This document shows positions 49,659 through 58,975 of a stretch of 64,000 nt of DNA, one piece after another (the first letter of the stretch is position 1; each line of letters starts with the position of its first letter). The translations under genes were made by a program, and so were the position numbers. The notes beneath the pieces were generated by a model. It saw only the letters and a program-made list of their open reading frames with translations, was not told the origin of the DNA and did no database searches. The stretch is from Hygrocybe punicea (Eukaryota > Basidiomycota > Agaricomycetes > Agaricales > Hygrophoraceae), in NCBI GenBank assembly GCA_963556145.1, contig OY744462.1, positions 5,146,001-5,210,000 of the forward strand, read 5' to 3'.

Positions 49659-50487
49659 CTACACGACCTCTTGAAGTATTTTCCGATGATCTGATTCTTC
49701 AGGCGTTTTCTTTACGTTTGCAGATTTAGCCCTTTCTCGTTTGGCTTCTTTATCCCATTCTTCTTGCAAGTGTGCTTTTAGCGTCGGGAGGTTTTTCATT
49801 GCGTGACCACATCGCCAACAAGAAAAGTCCTCTTGGAGAATGGGCTCATATTGGTTTTCCTTCAGGTCGGACATCTAGAGAAGTGACGAAAGTTGTCGTT
49901 TTGCAGAGATCTACCTTAGGCTGTACCCACCGTTTCGTAGAAGGATGGTTCAGCCTCTAACCATTCAAGAACCTGCTCCAGATGTACAAAGAATCCGAGC
50001 TTGGGATGGAACGAGTTATAATGCTTTCTCTTCTTTAATGCTGGGGAGCATAGGTCATTTGAAATGACATGCAAGTGAATGTGTCTACGCAGGGATTAGC
50101 ATATCGGTCGGACGGTACTAGACAGCAGGGAACATACTCCATAGAAGGTACAGCATGAAACCCAGTCCAAATGCCCCACTTAAAACCATATCTGGTCATC
50201 ATTTCATCCTCGATCATGTTCTTGACATTCTTCGCATGCTCCTCCAGCTCGAGGATGACCTCCCTCGCGCGCGCCTTACTACTTTTCAGCAAACTTCGCA
50301 AGCTCGTCAATTCGAAGACGGTTAGCGGCGGGACAAGACGTGGCAAAATGAGAAAATGGAAAATGGATTTCGGGTACGCATCAAACAGAGCGAGGGACTT
50401 TGGCGTGCATGTCAAGAGAATCGACGATGGTAATGTTTCCGGCTCGAATTTTTGAGCGTATGCGCGGAGCACTTTGAGGTTTGACAT
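49659..50487 (-). CDS. HNT3: Aprataxin/Hnt3 DNA-adenylate hydrolase
   Basis: Aprataxin removes AMP left on DNA 5' ends by failed ligation. The HIT domain starts at once from ATG 50487 (MSNLKVLRAYAQKFEPETL), with AYPKSIFHFLILPRL. After an intron the catalytic histidine triad HIHLHVISNDL is near 50085, followed by HYNSFHPKLGFFVHLEQVLE. The last exons give the zinc finger CWRCGHAMKNLPTLKAHL followed by Glu, the C2HE type found in Hnt3. The tail is basic and ends EVV at 49659. An in-frame TGA lies just before the chosen ATG, so the start is secure. It lacks the N-terminal FHA domain of animal aprataxin, as in other fungi. It is the last recognisable host gene before the transposon-rich zone. Confidence 0.9.
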
Positions 50488-50966
50488 TCAAATTATCCTG
50501 ACACTTCAGAGAGCACGCTCGACTTGATCCCGATTTGGTGCCATTGGGACCAAAGGCAGCCAAACAGGCTGCAACTTTGCCTCTCAGGATGTTTACCTTG
50601 AGAAAATTAATTAGTTTTTAAATAATTTATTTGCTATAGTCTAATCACGCTCGAACCAGCTTCGGAGTGACACTCGTCCTCCCCTTTCAGTCAACCGCTG
50701 CTTGACTTGGAGCCCATGCGCCCCCTTTTCGCTTCATCCTTTCCCCTTTGGGAACCTTTGTTTCGTTGTCTCACTTCACCCCTTTCTACCTTTATAAACA
50801 CTTCTCGAGGTAGACCTCCTATCCTTAGGATCCTCTCAGTCTCACCTTGAGTAAGCCGTTTACTTTACTTTCTCTTCCTCTCTCACCTTTCATACTCACC
50901 GTTTTCTTCAGTTGTTTTCTTTTTCGTACTTTCTTTATCGTCGTACCTCCCATCAATAGTAATTTC
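50488..50966. other. Junction between gene block and transposon zone
   Basis: It contains the HNT3 promoter and then, from about 50680, a pyrimidine-rich sequence with a TATAAA box (CTTTATAAACAC near 50791) followed by TC-rich leader up to the first retroelement reading frame. The latter part is probably the 5' terminal repeat/promoter of the retroelement. The exact left boundary of the element was not found. Confidence 0.5.
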
Positions 50967-51232
50967 ATGACTCGCAATGAAGAGTTATTCGAGGTACAAA
51001 CACAAACGCAAGGCTCATCTCATAATGGGGGATCCACCGATCTCTCTCCAGCCGAAGTCAGACGAGACTGTACTCGAATTGTGCAGGAATACAGAAGTGG
51101 GACCAGAGATAAAATCTTGGCCATCCTCGACCTCACGCTTATCCTACCCTTCAACCAAGGAGATGACTTCGCTTCCAGAGAAGCATTCCAATTGTATTGC
51201 AGGATGCTCGATGATTTCGACAAACTGCGATG
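50967..51232 (+). pseudogene. Retroelement leader frame, truncated
   Basis: ATG 50967 opens MTRNEELFEVQTQTQ and continues LSPAEVRRDCTRIVQEYRSG to DDFDKLRCR at 51230. A helical segment of this type (EVRRxCTxIVxEYR) starts the gag region of this element family, as I recall it. Similarity to coding stops where a repeat starting TAGAGGCTCCGG begins at 51233, so the frame seems cut by an insertion. Confidence 0.55.
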
Positions 51233-51400
51233 TAGAGGCTCCGGGCCATCTGGACCCGAATACTCTTTATATCCCACATCGTCCCCATCCATTCCCATTC
51301 ATGTATCGTCGATTCCGCCCGATTCCGGTCGTTTCCATTGATTCCGCTCCGGATTCCGCCTCCGGATTCGTTCCTACATGCACTGCAATGTCTCTAACGA
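51233..51400 (+). repeat. TAGAGGCTCCGG repeat, copy 1
   Basis: From 51233 the sequence runs parallel to the window's right edge (63,894-64,000). Shared blocks include TAGAGGCTCCGG, CCATCCATTCCCATTC and TCGATTCCGC. Immediately upstream the two loci differ, so 51233 is a real element edge. TAGAG fits the hAT terminal pattern, but the matching right end and an 8-bp duplication were not found. GATTCCG recurs several times at 51311-51370. Confidence 0.6.
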
Positions 51401-51911
51401 CCCGGAATCAGTACGTTTATAGTCATATATCATGTATCTACGTTTCCCGTCTCCTAGTACATAGCATTCCTCCACTCCACTCCACTCCTATCAGTTACAG
51501 CCTTCGCTTGTAGTACATAGTTACTACAGCACAGGATCACTCCCAGTAGTATAAAAGATGTACCCTTATACTACAAACTATATAGAAAATACAGGTTATC
51601 GCTCCCCTTCAGTTCTATTTCTTAGTCCTCCCTTCGTATCGTCTCCATATTAGTCTTCGTAACTCCACTCCCTACACTTCCCCTCTGATCCAGAACCCCT
51701 GGATTCGGGTTGGATTGATTAGACACTACAAAGACACTAAACTCCTCTGATCACTTCTTAGCTGATCACCCCTTTTCGTAGATTCCCATTCGGATCTACA
51801 ACAGAACTCGCCGTCACAGCGAACTGGAGGCAAATCCCAAGCAGAAGCCGCAAATCTGATGATGGGAACCAAGAGGGTGAAAACCGAGAAGTACGAACCG
51901 ATTGATCACTC
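51400..51911. other. Unclassified segment inside the retroelement
   Basis: It probably belongs to the inserted repeat that begins at 51233, and to the disrupted junction with gag. It is rich in TCCACTCC repeats (51471-51486) and has TATA-like sequence near 51551. The right edge of the insertion could not be defined. Confidence 0.35.
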
Positions 51912-52790
51912 TTGCCGAGACCTTCTAGTGTGCATGTCCAGTCCTCCCCCTCAAGCATCCCTCTTAGATCGGCTAAGCATGCCATCGATTCAGACGACGA
52001 ACAAGACACTCACCCTCCAAAACGGAGGGTCAATGTCTCTCTTCTTCTGTGGGTCATCAGGCAATCAATCCATCCTATGGAACTCCCTGTTTCGCTCCAG
52101 GAAGCGAGAGCATCCCTCAAAAACTACACAAGAGACATCAAGTTCACTGTCAACTCAATCCTCAACTCCCCCGATTGCCCTCAATTCCCGGTTAGCGAAT
52201 GGACCAACCTCGTCTCAGGCCAATCCGTTGACCTCGACCATGTCATCTCCAGACTTTTTTCGGTATCCGAGGCCAACCGTCACGAGCACGTCAGATCCCT
52301 CGATATCTCCTTTGGTAACTCCGCAGCCGCAAAGGCCATCACTTCCCATGGAGAATGGATCACAGCATGGGAACCCACTGTCAAAGCCACAATCTATGTA
52401 TTCCCTCTGCGACACAGTGAGCTCCAGAAGTACAGTAAATATATCTCTGGGCTCTTCACTGCACTCCTGTCCAACCAGCATCAACGAATCATCCATTTCG
52501 ACAAAGGAATCCACATCCGAGTTGCTCAACGTCGAGACCTTTTACTCACCAACATCCACGAGTTCGCCGACCTTCAACTACACTGGATCCAGTCATGGGA
52601 TGGGCTCTGCGGCCGCTGAAACGATGGCAAAGGCAAACAGCACCCTTCCCATAAGCATTACCCCTGCCGCCGTTGGAATGATGGCAAATGCCCCAACAAT
52701 GGAGGCAAGTGTAATTATGCCCACGTCTGCTCTATTTGCCACCAGGGCAACCATTGAGCCACGGAATGCACCTCAGCTTCCACCCAAAAG
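51912..52790 (+). pseudogene. Retroelement gag-like frame
   Basis: One frame runs from 51912 through PKRRVNVSLLLWVIRQSIHP and SEWTNLVSGQSVDLDHVIS to a Cys/His cluster near 52674: WNDGKCPNNGGKCNYAHVC, followed by SICHQGNH and TEC. It is broken by TGA at 52617-52619 and again within the last zinc ligand region near 52734. Nucleic-acid binding is expected of the cluster. Confidence 0.7.
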
Positions 52791-53651
52791 GTTTAGACGT
52801 TGGATGAACGAACCAAAATATGTGAGGGACTTTGTTTGGGACCCCGTTATTCATCCCAAGCTCATGACAGCATTAGCAAGCACCTTAGAAATGCCGGTCC
52901 CTACAGTACCCGACAACAAATTGCACAACACCACTGCCAATAGCACAATCCGCCAACACCCTCACCTTTTTCGCATCGTCACTCCCATCCGCATGGACAA
53001 GCTTCATTCCTACCTTACCACGCACCCCAATCAGGCCTTCGTCCTCTTGGTCTGCCATGGTTTACTCGAAGGTTTCTGGCCTTGGGCGCACACCGATGAC
53101 CCCTTGTATCCTGTTACCCACAACAACTCCTTTCGGCCCATCAAGGACCCTGAACATCGTGCCTTTTTGCTGGAGCAATGAGATGCCGAAATTGCCCTAG
53201 GCCAATTTTCTCCCCCCTTTGGTTCCGACCTTCTCCCAGGCATGCACAGCATACCCCTTGGTGTTGTCTTGAAACCCCATTCAACAGCCTTACGGATGGT
53301 CATCGACCAGAGTGCAGAACCTTTTCCTCAGAACGCCTTGATCCCTAAAGACGTTTCGTGCGTATGGACAATCTACACCACCTTGGCCATGCTCTCTGCC
53401 TCACACACGCTCAGCACCCAGGTCGGAAGCTCATCGTCTTCAAATCCGATATCTCGCGCGCCTATCATCTCATCCCCATGGCACCCCTTTGGCAAATACG
53501 ACAAATCATGACCTTCAACAGCAAACATTCCGTTAATCATTGCAACCACTTTGGTAACGGTGCCAGTGGTCGCGTTTTTGCTAGCTTTGCTTGTTTTGTC
53601 ACCTGGATCACGATTTACGTCCTCCTCTTGATATATATCTTCACTTATGTC

Positions 53652-55063
53652 TAGTGTTGGGGAAGTTCGGTCTCAGACCGATCCAAACCTGGTTTAGACC
53701 GAACTGAAACCGCTGGTCTCAGTTTCGGTTTGGGAATTTCCAGCAGAGACCGAACCGTTCGATCTCCAGTTTGGGAATTTGGCTGCAGGCCGAAATGGTT
53801 TCAAACTCGGTTTGAACCGCAAACTGACAGTCCAAAGTCGGCTCCTTGGCTGACTTTGAAAGTCACCCAAAGTCACCAACGCCCACCAGCAACACCCCCG
53901 ATGTACACCAAATGAGGACGATGGAGCACCCGAGGTCGACAAAACGGGTGGCGGGGTACTCCCTGCCGCCTGCGTATGTTTTTTATTTTTATTTATTTGA
54001 ACTTTAACTAATGCATTAACACATTACAGGTTGACGCACCACCACCACCACCAACACCACCATCACCACCATCACCACCACCACCACCGTGACGGCGACG
54101 ACGGCGCACGATGGCCACAACCATGACAGCAGCGATCAATGCCGCACCAGACACGCCAACTCCTCCAACGTGCGAGCACACAAATGAACGTGAACGGAGT
54201 GGAATGGTGGTCATTGAGCAGCGGGGGATGGTGCATCCACCCCCGCTCCTTCGTGGTATGTATTTTTATTGACTTTTTCACTGATTTTATTTGTATATCA
54301 CAGAACGTGGCACCGTACCACCACCACCACCACGCAACACCACCACTACCACCATCACCACCATGCAACACCAACACCACCGAGGAATGCCAAAACGCGG
54401 GGTCAACCCAGCCGTCATCACGTGTACAACGCGTATGATGCATCTGGACACCCACGTGAAGAGGCTCCTATGCCACCACCACCACCACGCGTCCGCTGAA
54501 AACAACCAAAGTGGGTGCAACCCGGCCATCGTCGCGTGCACAATGCGTATGATGTGTAGGGCACCACCACCACCACCACCACCATCACCACCACCACCAT
54601 CACCACCACGTGCCTACCCAAACCGGCCAACATGGCAATCACGGGTCCAACCCGCCTTCACGCGAACAACGCGTGTGATGCGTCGGGTCACCACCACCAC
54701 CACCACCACCACCACCACCACAACACCCAAATGACAACAGCCGAGGCCAAACACACGCATTCGATGCGTGTGTTTCGCTAGGACAGGGCTGGGCAGCCCA
54801 CCAAACCCCCAAACCCACCTTGTAATGAGGCCGGCCACGTCAATTGACGTGTGCGGCACTCTTGTGAGGTCAGATGGGAGTGAGGGCCCCCAGCCCATAT
54901 GGTTCGCGGTCTAGACTGTGTTTGGACCGAAACTGAACCGACACAAACAGTTTACATCGGTTCCGGTCTGGTTTGGGGATTTCGGGTGGAAAACTGGACC
55001 ATTCGGTTTCTGGTTTGGGCAAAAAGGCCCCAAACCAGACCAAACCGAACTTCCCCAACACTA
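53652..55063. mobile_element. hAT-type non-autonomous element 1, nested in RT
   Basis: Terminal inverted repeats start TAGTGTTGGGGAAGTTCGGT on both ends (right end read as reverse complement). Flanking 8-bp duplications are CTTATGTC (53644-53651) and CTTACGTT (55064-55071), differing by two C/T transitions. Eight-base duplication and TAGTG ends indicate the hAT superfamily. There is no transposase. Each end carries arrays of GACCGA/TTCGGTY-type motifs, and the middle is CAC/CCA-repeat rich with two intron-like (T)TTTTA stretches. It is 1,412 bp long. Confidence 0.85.
54030..54722. repeat. CAC/CCA triplet-rich tracts in hAT element 1
   Basis: Several runs of (CAC)n/(CCA)n alternate with unique blocks containing a recurring GTGTACAACGCGTATGATGC-like motif (near 54421, 54537 and 54664). 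In translation they give His or Pro or Thr runs according to frame. This may be an amplified low-complexity coding remnant. Confidence 0.75.
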
Positions 55064-56072
55064 CTTACGTTGACGACAACTTCTCCTGGGATTTCATGGA
55101 CAGCCTCACATGGTACGAACCCTATCAAAAATTAATGCCATCCAAGCAAACATGACTCCTCCAACTGTGGGATGACCTTGGTATTCCTCACGCCGAAAGC
55201 AAACAGGAGTGGGGGGCCAACTTGTCCATCATTGGTTTCCTCATTGACCCCAACGCCATGACTATCTCCATGGCACCCAACCGTCGTGCAGAACTCGTTG
55301 CCGCCATCCGGTGCTTTGCATCCCTCGGACAGCATCGCCCTCTTCGTGACTTCCAGAAGATGGCTGGATGGATCAACTGGGCGCTCAATGTTTATCCTTT
55401 ACTGCGCCCCGGCATTTCCATGACTTATTACAAGGTGTCTGGCAAGTTGTCACCTCACAAACCTATCTGGATAAACAGTACTATGAGCAAGGAGCTACTC
55501 TGGGTTGCGGATGAAATTGAACGTTCCGATGGCATCCACGTCTTGAACTCCACCACTTGGTCAGCTGGCGAAGCCGACATCTCTCTTTATTCCGACGCAT
55601 GCCCGGCCGGGCTTGGGTATTGGTCCCCTTTCTTGTCCACAGGCCACTTCCACCCTCTCCCTGTGGGGCATGGATACAACATCTTTTACCTCGAAGCTCT
55701 CACGGTCCTCTGCGCCCTGATTCAGGTCAGCTTGCATGTCGTACCTTTACCATGGCGCGTCATCGTCTACTGTGACAACACCAATATGGTCGACATGTTT
55801 AATACGCTCTGCGCCACCCCCCCTTACAACCCGATTTTGATGTACGCTGTCAAACTTTCTCTGACACATGGCTTCACTTTCCACGTTGATTTCCTTCCCG
55901 GTGTGTACAATGACATCGCAGATGCCCTTTCCCATGGAGGAAATGACATCGCGCTCGATCTCTTTCTGCATCTTCCCATCACTCCCTTTCAACCCCCTCT
56001 TGAACTGCTGGGGGCCACGCAATGCTGACAACGCGACAACGATTGACCAGGCAACCATCACAGCAACCCTGG

Positions 56073-57009
56073 TCGATTGACAGGCTCAGGCACAAGCGCA
56101 CTATTGCCATCGGTTGCTCCATTGAGCCTACTACTGCCGCCACTTACTCCTCCGCATTACATTCTTACCTTACCTTTTGCGCCGCCCACAACCTCCAAAA
56201 CTCCCCCACCTCGGACACTTTCAGTTTCTTTGTCATCTACATGTCCCACCACATCAAGCCACAATCCGTCGACAACTACCTCTCTGGCATCTGTAATCAA
56301 CTCGAACCCTTCTACCCTGACATCCATGCCGCTCGCTGTCACCCTCTTGTCTCAAAGACATTGGCTGGCTGCAAGAAGTTATGAGCCGTTGGGACGCAGC
56401 GCAAGCAACCACTGACGCATGACGAGCTCAACTTCATTACCTCCTCATACATCCACTCATCTTCCAATGACGACCTGCTTTTTGTGGCCATCTGCGCCGT
56501 CGCCTTCCACGGTCTTCTCCGCCTCAGCGAACTCGTCTTGCCTGACCACACGGCCCTACAAGACTACAGGAAGGTCATCTTGCGCAACACCGCCAATGTC
56601 CACTCCGACTCCTTCGACTTTTACCTACCTGGCCACAAGGCTGATCGTTTTTTCGAGGGCAGTTGTGTGCTTATCCACACTCAACACTCACTGGACGACC
56701 CCCTCGCTATCTTTCTCCACTACCTTCAGTCTCGCAACAACCTTTTCCCCAACCACCCCGAACTATGGCTACGTTCTGATGGTCACCTTCCCCTTCATTC
56801 ATGGTTTATGACCTGATTACGGCAACACTTTCTTGGCCCCTCCATTGGCGGTCACTCACTTCACTCCAGCGGCGCCACTGACCTCGCCAATGCTGGTGTG
56901 CCCCCATATTTGATCCAGAGCATTGGTCGTTGGGCTTCCAAGGCCTGGTGCATCTACATCCACCGCCACCCTGCTTTACAGGCCGCCCTCTTGTTCTGCC
57001 ACCATTGAG
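56073..57009 (+). pseudogene. Retroelement tyrosine recombinase
   Basis: The core-binding part reads PTTAATYSSALHSYLTFC and QSVDNYLSGICNQLEPFYP; the catalytic part reads LLFVAICAVAFHGLLRLSEL (box I Arg). It then reads HSLHSSGATDLANAGVPPYL, IQSIGRWASKAWCIY (Tyr nucleophile region). Where the family has His-x-x-Arg, this copy has His-x-x-His at 56862-56864, removing a catalytic arginine. Stops lie at about 56382 (after GCKKL) and 56814 (after WFMT). Such enzymes join a circular cDNA to the genome without target duplication. Confidence 0.78.
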
Positions 57010-57233
57010 CTCCTTTTCTTTCTTCGGCTGCTTCCCATTGTTTGTCACCTCACGTTTTTCTCTGCGCCCATTGTGCATCTCTGTTCCTGTTTGTTCTGCA
57101 TTCTTCCTTTGTTTCCCCCCACAAAAAAAAAAAAAAAAAAACCACAACATAATAGCCTTTTACGGTTCCGCAGCCTCTTTTGCTCACATGCTCTATCTGT
57201 ATTGTTTCGTCAATATACTTTGTTTCCTTCCTG

Positions 57234-57262
57234 GGCCCAGCTTCTGAATTCAGAGCTGGGCC
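57234..57262. repeat. Hairpin at retroelement 3' end
   Basis: GGCCCAGCT at 57234-57242 pairs perfectly with AGCTGGGCC at 57254-57262. The spacer contains the palindrome CTGAATTCAG, so almost the whole 29 bp folds back. It follows an A tract at 57,122-57,140 and probably lies in or just past the 3' repeat of the retroelement. Confidence 0.7.
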
Positions 57263-57299
57263 ACAGACACCTTACTCCACTCGAAAGACAACTGAGTAA

Positions 57300-57377
57300 G
57301 CGTGATTAGCAGTCCTACACCAAAATACAATAACAAAGTAGGACATGCAGTTATATTTTGTTATTAATACTAATTTA
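57300..57377 (+). pseudogene. 18S rRNA-derived fragment, left part
   Basis: AGTAGGACATGCAGTTATAT and TTTTGTTATTAAT follow the small-subunit rRNA segment AATAGGACGTG-GGTTCTATTTTGTTGG with many substitutions. It breaks at the TA flanking the foldback element and resumes at 58,751. Similarity is weak before 57,340, so the left edge is uncertain. Confidence 0.55.
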
Positions 57378-58748
57378 TTGCTGTTTGCATCTATTTTGGC
57401 ACACTGCGCCATATATGGATTTTGGATAATTTTGAGCCCATCCTTGTATGAATTATTACTCATGAACTACTGCATGTATTTACTTGATTTCTTTTGATCC
57501 TGTGTACGTAGAGGTATAGGTAGATAATAGTATTAATATTATGTCCAATTTATGGCTATTTAAAAACATGATTTTCGGCCTACCAAAATAGTACCAATAA
57601 GTGCATGTGAATTTATATGCAATAAATACAGGTTCCCTTGCAATGCAGTTAGGTTGAGCAACTTTCTGAATATATTGAGCAGTTCTTTGTGCAATTTCTA
57701 GGGAGATTGGTTGAGAACTGAAGGTGCTAGCCTAACTGCATTGCAAGGGAACCTGTATTTATTGCATATAAATTCACATGCACTTATTTAGTGATGTGCA
57801 GGCCTGGCTTGGCCTGAAAGCCTGGGGCCTGGCCTGGCTTTTCAAGGCTTAGGCTTTCCAAAAGCTCAGGCCTGGGCCTGGCTCTGGCCTGGCCTGGCCC
57901 AAGCCAGGGCTTTGATAGTGATTTTGGGAAACACTTTGTAGGGTTCATAGAATTACATTTGTAGCCTTTTCACATACCTGCACATATTACAGGTATGAAA
58001 TAGGCTTAAGTTCATCAGGATGTTCTTATATCTGAAATTCTTAATTTTGTGGGTCAATGACACTTTCAACAAATTGAAGCATTAAAAATAAAAAATATGA
58101 TAAAGATTTCTCAATTCATTGAAGACACCTAAATTACTTCTGATTTTGAATGCTAATTGGGCAATAAAGATAAACTTCATTTCAGGACGTGATAAATATT
58201 CTACTTTTTGAATAGGTATTTTGAAACGATAAAATAAAGTTATATACATCATAGGATAGAGTTGGGATGATGGCACTTGAGCAGAGAAGTTAGAATTACA
58301 ATATTATAGTTCTTTGAGATTCTAAAAAACTTGCAAAAACCTCAGTAATCCATGCATATTTGCTTAAAAATTATCTACAAAAAGCCAGGGCCTGAGGGCC
58401 TGGCTTTGGCTTTTCAAATGTCAGGCCAGGCCCTGGCTCAAGGGCCTGAAAGGGCTTTGGCCTGGCCTGGCTGGGCTTTATATGGCCTGGCTTGGCCTGG
58501 CTCAGGGCCTAAGGCCAGGCCTGCACAACACTACACTTATTGGTAGGCCGAAAATCATGTTTTTAAATAGCCATAAATTGGACATAATATTGGTACTATT
58601 ATCTACCTATACCTCTACGTACACAGGATCAAAAGAAATCAAGTAAATACATGCAGTAGTTCATGAGTAATAATTCATACAAGGATGGGCTCAAAATTAC
58701 CCAAAATCCATATATGGCGCAGTGTGCCAAAATAGATGCAAACAGCAA
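57378..58748. mobile_element. TA-flanked foldback element (mariner-type MITE)
   Basis: Two arms of about 275 bp are inverted copies of one another: 57,378-57,653 and 57,731-58,748, the latter enlarged by a hAT-type insertion. Ends are TTGCTGTTTGCATC...GATGCAAACAGCAA, flanked by TA on both sides, the Tc1/mariner target. Differences between arms are few (for example an 11-bp gap near GGTACTATTTT). The loop of about 77 bp has no coding capacity. Without the insertion it is about 618 bp. A two-base duplication is weak evidence, so the superfamily is tentative. Confidence 0.75.
57789..58533. mobile_element. hAT-type non-autonomous element 2, nested in foldback arm
   Basis: Flanked by a perfect 8-bp duplication CACTTATT (57,781-57,788 and 58,534-58,541). 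Ends are TAGTGATGTGCAGGCCTGGC and its near-complement TAGTGTTGTGCAGGCCTGGC. Each end bears a dense array of GGCCTGGC/GCCAGGCC words (about 57,800-57,910 and 58,383-58,525), probably transposase binding sites. The middle is AT-rich and non-coding. It is 745 bp long. Confidence 0.88.
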
Positions 58749-58750
58749 TA

Positions 58751-58975
58751 ATAGGGATAGTTGGGATTGGCATTGAGTTGCTAGAGGTGAAATTCTTGGA
58801 CTGACTCAAGACTGACTATTGTGAAAGCATTTGCCAAGGATGTTTTGATTAATCAAGAATGAATCAGGTACCATTGTGTTCTTAACAGTAAACTATGCTG
58901 ACTAGGGATTGGGCAAAAACCTCTTCTATTTATGATGTGTTGCTTGGCACCTTGCAAGAAATCAAAATCTGTTGG
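58751..58975 (+). pseudogene. 18S rRNA-derived fragment, right part
   Basis: AATAGGGATAGTTGG, then GCTAGAGGTGAAATTCTTGG, AAAGCATTTGCCAAGGATGT, TTAATCAAGAATGAA, AAACTATGCTGACTAGGGAT and GAAATCAAAATCTGTTGGG follow the conserved order of small-subunit rRNA. CpG sites are replaced by TG or CA at many positions, and about 20 bp are missing after AAGAATGAA. It is a dead copy and not part of a ribosomal array. Weak similarity may extend to about 59,130. Confidence 0.85.

Larger units (their letters stand above)
52760..56028 (+). pseudogene. Retroelement reverse transcriptase-RNase H, interrupted
   Basis: RT begins near LPPKRFRRWMNEPKYVRDFV. Motifs continue with VIDQSAEPFPQNALIPKDVS, then after a frameshift at about 53355 with LIVFKSDISRAYHLIPM. 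The catalytic YVDD motif is split by the hAT-type insertion (53,652-55,063), and DDNFSWDFMDSL resumes after it. Then come LGIPHAESKQEWGANLSIIG, SLRDFQKMAGWINWALNVYP and the RNase H segment with LYSDACPAGLGYWS, IFYLEALTVLCAL, VIVYCDNTNMVDMFN and DIADALSHG. Internal stops lie at 53179-53181 and 55152-55154. The RNase H acidic residues look intact. Confidence 0.82.
50967..57299 (+). mobile_element. Decayed tyrosine-recombinase retrotransposon (DIRS/Ngaro-type)
   Basis: The order is a small leader frame, a gag-like frame with a Cys/His cluster, reverse transcriptase plus RNase H, then a tyrosine recombinase instead of a DDE integrase. No methyltransferase region is evident between RNase H and recombinase, which favours Ngaro over DIRS/PAT. 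Stops, frameshifts and a 1.4-kb insertion make it non-functional. The family is common in Agaricomycetes, where its frames are often annotated as DNA breaking-rejoining enzyme and reverse transcriptase. Ends are approximate: on the left within 50.65-50.97 kb, and on the right near a hairpin at 57,234-57,262. Split direct repeats expected of Ngaro were not resolved by eye. Confidence 0.8.

Noticed and set aside
54008..54734. Long His/Pro/Thr or Val/Gly-rich open frames
   Set aside because: They arise from (CAC)n repeats that stay open in nearly all frames; not counted as genes.
57378..58748. Possible LTR pair
   Set aside because: The two copies are inverted, not direct, and lack TG...CA ends; a foldback element fits better.
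57300..58975. Functional rRNA gene
   Set aside because: It is split by insertions, has a deletion and numerous substitutions, and no 5.8S or 28S sequence follows.
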